A stretch of DNA of 12,271 nt, taken from NCBI GenBank assembly GCA_015222755.1, contig JADFVX010000134.1, positions 1 to 12,271 on the forward strand, in the 5' to 3' direction. A program made the translations under genes and the position numbers. The notes beneath the pieces are model-generated. The model worked only from the letters and a program-made list of their open reading frames with translations. It did not search any database and was not told the origin of the DNA. Source of the stretch: Pseudomonadota bacterium. Its GTDB lineage: Bacteria > Desulfobacterota > JADFVX01. Each line of letters begins with the position of its first letter. Positions within the stretch are counted from its first letter, which is position 1. This document shows, piece after piece, positions 1 to 5,968 of the stretch.

Positions 1-101
1 AATAATTGACAGCAAGCATTAGCGACATTGTCACTATTTACTAATTATTCTTTGAAATCCCCGCCCCATGAGACTGTGCCGAAGCCATTGGCTTTTCCTG
101 C

Positions 102-131
102 AAAAAACAAACAAGCACCTAGCAAGCTAGG
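102..131 (-). terminator. Candidate intrinsic terminator for a leftward transcript
   Basis: On the minus strand a perfect 6-bp stem (CCTAGC, loop TT, GCTAGG, from 131 to 118) is followed by a T-rich tract that ends in six consecutive T at 107-102. The plus strand has no T tract after the hairpin, so the signal points left. The main T run lies about ten bases beyond the stem, which weakens the call. No protein gene is seen upstream on that strand, so if it works it ends a non-coding RNA. Confidence 0.4.
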
Positions 132-384
132 GGGAATTCAAGCCCAGACGGTTTAAGGCTTTTCTTTTGCCATAAAGCTCTAATTTCTAAGCAATGGCGA
201 AGATTACTGAGACTTATACCCGAGTGGGTGGGGATTTAGAGAGATAATGTCTCATAAATAATACATGCACATCTGCATCTCAAACAGCCAAACAGCTTGA
301 ATATTTCCCCCCGATAAAGTAGAATCCCCACTAATCAAAGCAACTAATTTAGACGCGGATAAGGACGCTTGTTTATGATCATTA
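102..384 (-). ncRNA. Candidate untranslated structured RNA (unassigned)
   Basis: This span runs from a plausible leftward start site, about seven bases past a TATTAT box at 391-396, to the terminator-like hairpin at 118-131, roughly 280 nt. On the minus strand it can form TGAGAC(A)TTAT with ATAAGTCTCA, enclosing a small ACCC/GGGT hairpin. It can also form a 9-bp GTGGGGATT/AATCCCCAC helix and an ATGCA-GATG-TGCAT hairpin. The first two helices interleave, so they would be either a pseudoknot or alternatives. I recognise no known RNA family. The call is inference from promoter, helices and terminator together; no conservation evidence is available here. Confidence 0.25.
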
Positions 385-420
385 AAAATCATAATAGACC
401 ATGTAAACCCGCGTCTGTCA
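351..420. repeat. Imperfect palindromic intergenic repeat upstream of the MBL gene
   Basis: The arms at 351-379 and 388-416 are inverted copies matching at about 19 of 29 positions, around an 8-base spacer. The best-matched parts are the outer AGACGCGG and the inner TATGAT. Four more bases (GTCA) on the right make the outer edge read TGACAGACGCGG on the minus strand. The arm resembles those of the palindrome at 3724-3800: both run GAC(A/G)CGG, then a degenerate middle, then TATTATGATTT. I infer an older, more degenerate member of the same repeat family. Confidence 0.5.
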
Positions 421-421
421 A
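391..421 (-). promoter_or_regulatory. Candidate leftward sigma70-type promoter inside the palindrome
   Basis: On the minus strand TTGACA (421-416, six of six matches) is followed by 19 bases and TATTAT (396-391, five of six). A 17-base spacing would instead use TCTATT, a poorer match. The promoter would fire away from the MBL gene into the structured region at 102-384. The 19-base spacer is long, which lowers confidence. Confidence 0.35.
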
Positions 422-435
422 TGAGAATAATCTAA

Positions 436-1230
436 GTGGCTAAATCAAATCTTCGCCTTTGTGTGCTAGCCAGTGGCAGTAAGGGCAACTCTATATATAT
501 TGAGAGTGCCGGAGCACGTGTGCTTATCGACGCCGGCCTGTCAGGAAAAGAACTTTTGGCGAGGCTTGATTCTATTGCTGTTGACCCTGACACACTTGAC
601 GCCATCATAATCACCCACGACCACCGCGACCACACATCAGGGGCGGGGGTGATGGCCAGACGCTACAGGCTGCCGATATACACCGGCTATGGTACAATCA
701 AGGCATCGGAGCAACTTTGGGGAAAGGTCGAAGAAATTCAGGAAATTCAGGCAGGGGCGCTGTTTAGCATAAACGATTTAGAGTTCTATCCCTTTTCCAC
801 ACCTCACGATGCGGCTGAGCCTATGGCCTTCATCTTCCGTGCCGGAGACAAAAAGGGAGGTATTGCCACCGACCTTGGCTTTGTGACCCGCCTTGTCAGG
901 GAGAGTCTTAAATCCTGCGACCTGCTGGTGCTGGAGTCAAACCACGACGAACAGATGCTTATGGATGGCCCTTACCCCTGGCATCTCAAACAACGAGTAA
1001 AAAGCAGAATGGGACACCTGTCAAACGTGGAATGTGCCGGACTTCTGGACGATATAAACCATGATGGGCTGAAGGGAGTTGTTCTTGCCCACCTGAGCGA
1101 AGTCAACAATGATCCGCAAGTAGCCTTTCAGTCGGTCACTAAAAACATGAAAACAAAGCTGCCGCCTGAGGTAGGACTTTCACTTTCATGGCAGAACCGT
1201 GCTGGAAAGATGCTTAGTGCGCAAGTTTGA
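436..1230 (+). CDS. Metallo-beta-lactamase-fold hydrolase, WalJ/YycJ type
   Basis: A 264-residue cytoplasmic hydrolase of the metallo-beta-lactamase fold. The sequence shows the N-terminal SGSKGNS turn (residues 13-19), the metal-binding THDHRDH motif (His61, His63, Asp65, His66) and further likely ligands His124, Asp146 and His219 (in LAHLSEVNN). Length and motif order fit the YycJ/WalJ family, whose members are thought to act as nucleases or phosphodiesterases; the substrate cannot be read here. The start is GTG at 436: the ATG fifteen bases upstream is in frame but hits TAA immediately before it, and the ribosome binding site is weak (GAGA at 423-426). The gene contains a perfect 9-base tandem duplication at 733-750 (repeating Glu-Ile-Gln). 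Its TGA stop is the first triplet of the repeat that begins the next cassette. Confidence 0.88.
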   Translation: MAKSNLRLCVLASGSKGNSIYIESAGARVLIDAGLSGKELLARLDSIAVDPDTLDAIIITHDHRDHTSGAGVMARRYRLPIYTGYGTIKASEQLWGKVEEIQEIQAGALFSINDLEFYPFSTPHDAAEPMAFIFRAGDKKGGIATDLGFVTRLVRESLKSCDLLVLESNHDEQMLMDGPYPWHLKQRVKSRMGHLSNVECAGLLDDINHDGLKGVVLAHLSEVNNDPQVAFQSVTKNMKTKLPPEVGLSLSWQNRAGKMLSAQV

Positions 1231-1262
1231 CAGGATAACAGGATTTTCAGGATTGATTTTTT
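1226..1262 (+). repeat. Left terminal inverted repeat of the GxxExxY cassette
   Basis: It begins TTTGACAGGAT and contains three ACAGGAT/TCAGGAT units spaced about 9-10 bases apart, ending in a T run. Its mirror copy lies at 1636-1670. Three functions overlap here: TGA at 1228-1230 stops the upstream gene, AGGA at 1249-1252 is the ribosome binding site of the GxxExxY gene eight bases before its TTG, and TTGACA at 1227-1232 matches a -35 box, although no good -10 box follows. Confidence 0.75.
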
Positions 1263-1632
1263 GGAATTTCAGGAACTGACCGAGAAGATAATAGGTTGCG
1301 CCTATACAGTCTACAACAAGATGGGCTTTGGCTTTCTTGAAAGCGTATATGAAAAATGTATGCTTATAGAACTTGAAAAGGCTGGCCTCGATACGGATGC
1401 TCAAAAACCGATAAAGGTCAATTATAAAAATGAAGTAGTTGGAGAATTCATAGCAGATATCTTGGTCAATGATACGGTTATTATTGAACTAAAATCTGTC
1501 AGGAAAGTTGTTCAGGCTCATGAAGTTCAACTTGTTAATTATCTTGTAGCTACAGATAAACCTGTCGGACTACTACTTAATTTTGGTGAAAATGGTGTTG
1601 AAGTAAAACATAAACTAAGGGAATTGAAATAA
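1261..1632 (+). CDS. GxxExxY family protein (PD-(D/E)XK nuclease-like fold)
   Basis: A 123-residue protein with the name-giving motif Gly24-Phe-Leu-Glu27-Ser-Val-Tyr30. A nuclease-like core follows: Asp66, then Glu76-Leu-Lys78 on the next strand, then Gln90 in HEVQLVNYL, the usual order of the PDDEXK_3 / GxxExxY family. No cellular role is firmly established for this family, so none is assigned. The start is TTG at 1261, served by AGGA at 1249-1252 inside the flanking repeat; no in-frame ATG or GTG lies between the upstream stop and this TTG, and the N-terminus matches the usual family start. By hand count GC is about 36% (129 of 360 bases) against roughly 60% in samples of purB, which suggests separate origin. 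It shares frame with the upstream MBL gene across a single TGA. It sits between inverted repeats inside an otherwise tight rightward gene run. Confidence 0.88.
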   Translation: MEFQELTEKIIGCAYTVYNKMGFGFLESVYEKCMLIELEKAGLDTDAQKPIKVNYKNEVVGEFIADILVNDTVIIELKSVRKVVQAHEVQLVNYLVATDKPVGLLLNFGENGVEVKHKLRELK

Positions 1633-1635
1633 ATT

Positions 1636-1670
1636 TAAAATCCTGTTTCATCCCGTAAATCCTGTCAAAA
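1636..1670 (-). repeat. Right terminal inverted repeat of the GxxExxY cassette
   Basis: Read on the minus strand it begins with a T run and TGACAGGATT, then TACGGGAT and AAACAGGATTTT, mirroring the left repeat with one- or two-base shifts between units. It starts a few bases after the GxxExxY stop and its outer A tract joins the AAGGTG ribosome binding site of purB (1672-1677). No target-site duplication is evident at the two outer edges. Confidence 0.75.
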
Positions 1671-1681
1671 AAAGGTGAAAA

Positions 1682-2977
1682 ATGATAGAACGCTATTCAA
1701 GGCCTCAGATGGCCGAGATATGGACACAGCAAAACAAATACCAGAAATGGCTCGATGTGGAAATTGCAGCATGTGAGGCCTGGGCTAAGCTTGGCAAGAT
1801 ACCGCCAGAGTCCCTTAACGTGATCAAGGAAAAGGCCAATTTTGACGTAGACAAGGTAGACGAGATTGAAAAGGTGGTCAAACATGATGTAATCGCCTTC
1901 CTTACCTCCGTTGCCGAATATGTCGGCCCCGATTCACGCTTCATCCATATGGGGATGACCTCCTCCGATGTTCTGGACACATCCTATGCGATGCTTCTCA
2001 AGGAATCAGGCGAGATGATCCTTGATGGCATCAGGAAGCTGATGGAGGCATTGAAGCGGCGCGCCATGGAGCACAAGATGACGCCCATGATGGGACGCTC
2101 CCACGCCATACATGCAGAACCTGTCACATTCGGGCTCAAGATGGCCATCTGGTATGACGAGATGCGCCGCAACGAGGCAAGGATGGAGCGCGCAATCGAC
2201 GTGATAAGCGTGGGCATGATCTCCGGAGCCGTGGGCACCTTTGCCCATATGCCGATGGAGATAGAGGAGACTGTCTGCAAAAATCTGGGCCTAAAACCTG
2301 CACCGGCCTCTACACAGATAATCCAGCGCGACCGCCATGCCGAGTTCTTTACTACACTTGCAATCATCGCATCGAGCATAGAAAAATTCGCCGTAGAGAT
2401 CAGACACCTTCAAAGGACAGAGGTCTACGAAGCGGAGGAACCCTTCACCAAGGGGCAGAAAGGCTCCAGCGCCATGCCACATAAGCGCAACCCTGTACTT
2501 TCTGAAAACCTTACGGGCCTGGCAAGGCTCGTCCGCGGCTATGCACTCTCAGCGATCGAGAATGTACCACTATGGCACGAGCGTGACATCAGCCACTCAT
2601 CTGTAGAAAGGGTCATAGGCCCCGATGCCACCGTCACACTGGATTTTATGCTGCACAGGACAATAGGCCTAATAGACGGACTTGTCGTCTATCCAGAAAA
2701 CATGATGAAGAATCTCAACCAGATGAAGGGCCTTGTCTACTCCCAGCAGATCATGCTGAAGCTTGTAGACAAAGGTATCACCCGTGAAGAGGCATATTCA
2801 TTTGTTCAGCGTAACGCAATGAAGGTCTGGGAAGAAGGTGCAGACTTCAAGGAGGAGCTTCTTGCTGACGCCGACTTGATGAAGCTGCTTTCAAAGGATG
2901 AGATTGAAGAGGCATTCAACCTGGAGTACTACCTCAAAAATATCGACAATATCTTCAAACGTGTCTTTGACAACTAA
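1682..2977 (+). CDS. purB: Adenylosuccinate lyase
   Basis: A 431-residue cytoplasmic enzyme of the fumarase/aspartase superfamily that removes fumarate from SAICAR (giving AICAR) and from adenylosuccinate (giving AMP). The superfamily signature GSSAMPHKRNP lies at residues 261-271 and contains the catalytic serine. His68 (in KHDVIAF), TSSD at 93-96 and His141 (in GRSHAIHAEP) fall where Bacillus-type PurB has its active-site residues, and the length is typical of that type. ATG at 1682 follows AAGGTG with good spacing. purC follows after 20 bases, so the two purine genes are probably co-transcribed. The upstream cassette separates purB from the MBL gene, and expression must read through it or start nearby; I see no clear promoter. 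Confidence 0.96.
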   Translation: MIERYSRPQMAEIWTQQNKYQKWLDVEIAACEAWAKLGKIPPESLNVIKEKANFDVDKVDEIEKVVKHDVIAFLTSVAEYVGPDSRFIHMGMTSSDVLDTSYAMLLKESGEMILDGIRKLMEALKRRAMEHKMTPMMGRSHAIHAEPVTFGLKMAIWYDEMRRNEARMERAIDVISVGMISGAVGTFAHMPMEIEETVCKNLGLKPAPASTQIIQRDRHAEFFTTLAIIASSIEKFAVEIRHLQRTEVYEAEEPFTKGQKGSSAMPHKRNPVLSENLTGLARLVRGYALSAIENVPLWHERDISHSSVERVIGPDATVTLDFMLHRTIGLIDGLVVYPENMMKNLNQMKGLVYSQQIMLKLVDKGITREEAYSFVQRNAMKVWEEGADFKEELLADADLMKLLSKDEIEEAFNLEYYLKNIDNIFKRVFDN

Positions 2978-2997
2978 AATTTAACAGGAAAATAACA

Positions 2998-3726
2998 ATG
3001 GAAAAAAGAGAAAAGCTTTACGAAGGAAAGGCAAAGATAATCCACGCAACGGATAACCCTGATCTGATCATCCAGTACTTCAAGGACGATGCCACCGCCT
3101 TTAACGCCGAAAAAAAAGGCAGCATTGAAAGCAAAGGGATCATGAATAACAAGATCTCCGAGGTACTCTTCAAGTACCTGGAGGAAAATGGCATCCCCAC
3201 TCACTTCGTTGAAAGACTGAGCGACCGTGAGATGCTGAACAAAAAGCTGGACATAGTCTTAGTCGAGGTTGTAGCCAGAAACATAGTCGCCGGATCACTT
3301 GCCAAGCGTCTTGGCAAGGATGAGGGAGAGCTTCTTCCTGCGCCTATCGTGGAATACTACTACAAGGACGACGCCCTCGGTGACCCCATGATAAACATGG
3401 ACCATATCCGTATCCTTGGCCTTGCCACCGATGAGGAGATGGCGAAGATCACAGAGTATGCCCGCAGGATAAACGGGCTGCTTAAGAAGTTTTTTGACAA
3501 GCGCAACATAGACCTCGTTGACTTCAAGCTTGAATTTGGAAGACACAATGGCGAGATACTGCTGGGCGACGAAATATGCCCCGACACCTGCCGTCTCTGG
3601 GACAAGACTACCGGCGAGAAGATGGACAAGGATCGCTTCCGCCGCGATATGGGCAAGATAGAAGAGGCCTACGCCGAGGTATGCAAGCGGGTCTGCGGAG
3701 AGCAAACATCTATACCTATTTTTTGA
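2998..3726 (+). CDS. purC: Phosphoribosylaminoimidazole-succinocarboxamide (SAICAR) synthase
   Basis: A 242-residue ATP-dependent ligase that joins aspartate to CAIR to give SAICAR, the substrate of the neighbouring PurB. Recognition rests on the N-terminal LYEGKAK (nucleotide-binding), VARNIVAGS, LVDFKLEFG and GDEICPDTCRLWD, all hallmarks of the short bacterial PurC type, and on full length. AGGA at 2986-2989 lies eight bases before ATG. The last codon is followed by TTTTTTGACA, so the TGA stop belongs to the palindromic repeat that separates purC from the next gene. The C-terminus (TSIPIF) may therefore have been set by that insertion. Confidence 0.96.
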   Translation: MEKREKLYEGKAKIIHATDNPDLIIQYFKDDATAFNAEKKGSIESKGIMNNKISEVLFKYLEENGIPTHFVERLSDREMLNKKLDIVLVEVVARNIVAGSLAKRLGKDEGELLPAPIVEYYYKDDALGDPMINMDHIRILGLATDEEMAKITEYARRINGLLKKFFDKRNIDLVDFKLEFGRHNGEILLGDEICPDTCRLWDKTTGEKMDKDRFRRDMGKIEEAYAEVCKRVCGEQTSIPIF

Positions 3727-3750
3727 CACGGATTAACACAGATTTATTAT
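3723..3750 (+). promoter_or_regulatory. Sigma70-type promoter formed by the palindrome's left arm
   Basis: TTGACA at 3723-3728 (six of six) is followed by a 16-base spacer and TATTAT at 3745-3750 (five of six). A start site near 3757 would give a leader of about 19 bases with GGTGA at 3764-3768 before ATG at 3776. This would uncouple the TPR and phospholipase genes from the purine genes. It is a match by eye; activity is inferred. Confidence 0.5.
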
Positions 3751-3800
3751 GATTTGTAGATACGGTGAAAATCATATGTACTCCGTGAGAATCCGTGTCA
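3724..3800. repeat. 77-bp palindromic repeat between purC and the TPR gene
   Basis: The arms at 3724-3755 and 3769-3800 are inverted copies matching at 25 of 32 positions around a 13-base spacer. Each begins TGACACGGATT and ends ATGATTT. TGACA at the outer edge and repeated ACACGGAT-like units at about 10-base intervals resemble the ends of the GxxExxY cassette, but nothing is carried between the arms. The left edge is the purC stop codon. The spacer and right arm hold the ribosome binding site, start codon and first eight codons of the next gene. I infer an empty, MITE-like relative. Confidence 0.75.
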
Positions 3801-4723
3801 GAAGAATTTTTCTCTTACTCTTCGGCTTTCATCTAAATATTTTTTTGTTCATCTTTATTCCTTTTCTGATACCGCCCGTCGTTGCCGCCGCTGGAAATAC
3901 AGATGATCTTTTCTCCAGAGGCGTCGAAGCATATAACAGCTTCAGCGATGCCGGAATAAACCTGTCTGTCGAATTATTTGAAGCTGCCATAAAGGAGGCT
4001 CCCTCATCTTCCCCTGCCCATGCCGCACTGGCAGAAGGGTATATCCAGCAATACCTGAGAACAGGCAGTAATGACAAGAAACTGCTAAAAAAGGCCACAT
4101 CCCTTGCAGAAAGATCACTATTACTGGATGCAAAATCACCCATGGCCCACAAGACACTGGGAACTACCTACTTTGCCTCGGGCAAACCAGAGGAGGCTAT
4201 AGAAGAGTTCGAACGGGCCGTTGATATGGAGCCAGGCTATGCCAGAGCCTGGCTCAATCTCGGCAGCTCTTACCACAGGATTGGAGACATTAAAACGGCG
4301 GCATCTCACTTTGCCAGAGCGGCGGAACTTAAAAATGATCCCCTTGCAGAAGCCCTGGCTCACTACAACCTTGCCGCCCTGTCATACGAAAAAGGCGATT
4401 ACACTAAGGCCCTTAGCAGCTATGATAAGGCAAAGACCATTCTTCCCAAGTATCACAATATCTACTACGGGATGGGCATCACGCTGATGCAGCTTGACAG
4501 GGACAAAGAGGCAGTCGATCTTTTCAAAAAGGCTATAGAGCTTAAAGCAGGTGATGCAGATTTTCATATGGGCCTGGCCTCTGCCTACCACAGGCTTGGG
4601 AAAAAAGCTGAAGCCAAAGCCGCCTATTATAGGGCCTTGGACATAGACCCCGATATGGAGGATGCAAGACAGGGCCTGATGGGCCTTGAAGGCATGAATA
4701 TAGGCCCCTTAAATCTTTATTAG
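3776..4723 (+). CDS. TPR-repeat protein with an N-terminal export or anchor segment
   Basis: A 315-residue protein from ATG at 3776. Arg-rich residues 5-11 precede a long hydrophobic stretch (about 12-39) ending PPVVAAAG, so it is a signal peptide or signal anchor and the rest lies outside the cytoplasm. About five tetratricopeptide repeats follow from near residue 122 to 295 (for example MAHKTLGTTYFASGKPEEA and LASAYHRLGKKAEA), with one or two degenerate repeats before them. TPR arrays bind other proteins; the partner cannot be read. An in-frame ATG at 3749 would add nine residues, but it lies inside the probable -10 box and lacks a ribosome binding site, whereas 3776 has GGTGA seven bases upstream. 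The first eight residues are encoded by the palindrome. Its TAG stop overlaps the ribosome binding site of the next gene. Confidence 0.82.
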   Translation: MYSVRIRVRRIFLLLFGFHLNIFLFIFIPFLIPPVVAAAGNTDDLFSRGVEAYNSFSDAGINLSVELFEAAIKEAPSSSPAHAALAEGYIQQYLRTGSNDKKLLKKATSLAERSLLLDAKSPMAHKTLGTTYFASGKPEEAIEEFERAVDMEPGYARAWLNLGSSYHRIGDIKTAASHFARAAELKNDPLAEALAHYNLAALSYEKGDYTKALSSYDKAKTILPKYHNIYYGMGITLMQLDRDKEAVDLFKKAIELKAGDADFHMGLASAYHRLGKKAEAKAAYYRALDIDPDMEDARQGLMGLEGMNIGPLNLY

Positions 4724-4732
4724 GTATTAAAC

Positions 4733-5731
4733 ATGCCGAAGGAATTTACCCATTTTTTAATCGCCGACAAAGCGCTCGGCAAAGCAAAAGCCGAAAATGC
4801 CGAAGCGGGGCTCTGTATTAAAGAAAACTACAACCTCTTTATGCTTGGCGCTATACTCTGCGACTCACCTTACTACCACCTTCCCTTCTCTGGCAGCAAA
4901 GGCAGCCTCCTTGCCCTTTCAAAAAACATTCATAAGCCATGCGGTGAAATAGACAGTGATTTTTTTCAGCGTCTTGCAGCCGCTATCACAGGAGAAAACA
5001 TGGAGGCATACTTTGCCTTCCTCTGCGGTATCCTCTCTCACCATATTGCAGACCGCAATTTTCACCCATTTATATTTTACTTTACAGGAAAGGACTCCGA
5101 CCCATCACGCCACCGCTTCCTGGAAAGTCTCATAGACCTGCGGCTCATGCGTGTTATGGCTGACAAGAAGATATGCCGGGCATCGCTTGCTGACTACCTT
5201 AGTCTTGAAAAATCTACAATGCTGCCCTGCCTTCATATGTTTGTGAAGGCGAGCGTGCCTCCGGCAATGAAAAACGAAACAGCCGCTATAACAGAAAAAC
5301 TTTGGAAAGCTCTTCGCTTTGAAATATTTCTAAGCAGTCTATACAACAACAGAGTCATCTTAAAGGCCCTGATAAGGACCAACAAACTTTTAAAGGCCAG
5401 GTTTTCTCCTTTCGTAACACTTTTCTACCCCGAAGAAAGTAGCTGTGACCTATCGCTGCTCAATTCTGAGTTCAGTTACCGTGCCCCCTCCAGTGGAGAA
5501 GAAAGAGATGCATCCCTTGCGTCAATTGCAGAAAAAACTGCCGAGCAACTATCGTCTGCTATTATCTTGGCCTATAAGAACTTAAAAGATTCAAAACCTA
5601 TATTTGACAAAGAAAGTATAAACAAGCTTTTCAACAAAAGAGATCAAGAGGCCTTTGAATTAAGGCACAGCGATACGAAAGCAATAGATACTGCAATGCA
5701 GGCCTTTCTGAAAATTATGCCTCAGGATTAA
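4733..5731 (+). CDS. Zinc-dependent phospholipase C family protein
   Basis: A 332-residue protein of the zinc-dependent phospholipase C (S1/P1-like helical) family. The likely metal ligands are in family order: His7 in EFTHF, Asp44 in GAILCDSPYYH, and the cluster GILSHHIADRNFHPF (His103, His104, Asp107, His111), then His127. There is no signal peptide, unlike secreted clostridial phospholipases C, so the protein is probably intracellular and its substrate may not be a phospholipid. The C-terminal half (after about residue 150) has no motif I recognise. It starts nine bases after the TPR gene with AGGT at 4722-4725 overlapping that gene's stop, implying coupled translation and perhaps shared function. 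Confidence 0.78.
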   Translation: MPKEFTHFLIADKALGKAKAENAEAGLCIKENYNLFMLGAILCDSPYYHLPFSGSKGSLLALSKNIHKPCGEIDSDFFQRLAAAITGENMEAYFAFLCGILSHHIADRNFHPFIFYFTGKDSDPSRHRFLESLIDLRLMRVMADKKICRASLADYLSLEKSTMLPCLHMFVKASVPPAMKNETAAITEKLWKALRFEIFLSSLYNNRVILKALIRTNKLLKARFSPFVTLFYPEESSCDLSLLNSEFSYRAPSSGEERDASLASIAEKTAEQLSSAIILAYKNLKDSKPIFDKESINKLFNKRDQEAFELRHSDTKAIDTAMQAFLKIMPQD

Positions 5732-5850
5732 AAAAATGTTTAAAAAACTGATAGATCTGTGCGAGGGAGCACACTGAAATAAGTGCCTCTGGGGAAGGTA
5801 ATATTCATACTTAATCTATTTAACATTAAGACAGCCTGCCGGGTTTACAT

Positions 5851-5882
5851 AAAAAAAGCCCCCCTTAAAAAAGGGGGGCTTT
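5851..5882 (-). terminator. Strong intrinsic terminator of the HU/tRNA transcript
   Basis: A perfect stem of up to 12 bp (5855-5866 with 5871-5882, core AGCCCCCC/GGGGGGCT) is followed on the minus strand by seven T (5857-5851). It lies just past the CCA end of tRNA-Asp. The plus-strand side ends only in TTTCG, so it would stop rightward transcripts of the phospholipase gene poorly, though it may serve both convergent units. Confidence 0.88.
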
Positions 5883-5888
5883 CGATAC

Positions 5889-5967
5889 TGGCGGGGCCGA
5901 CGGGACTCGAACCCGCGACCTCCTGCGTGACAGGCAGGCGTTCTAACCAAAACTGAACTACGGCCCC
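5889..5967 (-). tRNA. tRNA-Asp (anticodon GTC)
   Basis: On the minus strand it reads GGGGCCG TAGTTCAG through CGGCCCC G CCA. The acceptor stem of seven pairs is perfect. The anticodon arm is CCTGC-CTGTCAC-GCAGG with anticodon GTC, and the T arm has GGTTCGAGTCC. The CCA end is encoded (5891-5889). The D loop has a T run and is two bases longer than in the E. coli Asp tRNA, giving 79 nt with CCA. It is the last gene of the HU, tRNA-Val, tRNA-Asp run. Confidence 0.96.
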
Positions 5968-5968
5968 G

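Larger units (their letters stand above)
1..435. other. Leading intergenic region without a convincing protein gene
   Basis: No rightward frame is open from the window edge: stops occur within the first few codons of all three frames. A leftward frame is open from about position 31 to the edge, but it is about ten codons long with no ribosome binding site, so it is not called. The region holds complementary segments (TGAGAC at 208-213 with GTCTCA at 249-254; GTGGGGATT at 228-236 with AATCCCCAC at 323-331), a terminator-like hairpin for leftward transcripts, and a palindromic repeat at 351-420. These are listed separately. Confidence 0.7.

Noticed and set aside
7..33. TGACA...TGTCA ends that look like another small palindrome of the repeat family
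   Set aside because: Only the outer five bases pair; the insides do not match each other or the other repeats.
102..384. Assignment of the 5' region to 6S RNA or tmRNA
   Set aside because: A short AGCCTTAAA-like resemblance to 6S RNA does not extend to the closing stem, and the tRNA-like ends and tag frame of tmRNA are absent.
252..392. A 46-codon leftward open frame starting ATG at 390-392
   Set aside because: The ATG lies at the probable -10 box of the leftward promoter, no ribosome binding site precedes it, and the translation resembles no family I know.
733..750. Perfect 9-base tandem duplication inside the MBL gene
   Set aside because: It stays in frame and adds only one Glu-Ile-Gln unit; ordinary replication slippage explains it.
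1228..1230. TGA as a selenocysteine codon joining the MBL and GxxExxY genes
   Set aside because: The MBL protein is already full length, the repeat follows directly, and no selenocysteine-insertion stem-loop is evident.
2965..2992. TTTGACAAC...AACAGGA at the purB-purC junction, resembling the cassette ends
   Set aside because: It falls in conserved purB C-terminal codons and the purC ribosome binding site, has no inverted partner, and the match is short.
3749..3775. Upstream ATG at 3749 as the start of the TPR protein
   Set aside because: It overlaps the likely -10 box and lacks a ribosome binding site; ATG at 3776 has GGTGA at good spacing.
5732..5850. The spacer after the phospholipase gene, with a 13-codon frame starting ATG at about 5736 and a short GTGC/GCAC hairpin
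   Set aside because: The frame is too short and has no clear ribosome binding site, and the 4-bp stem has no T run. I see nothing supportable in it.
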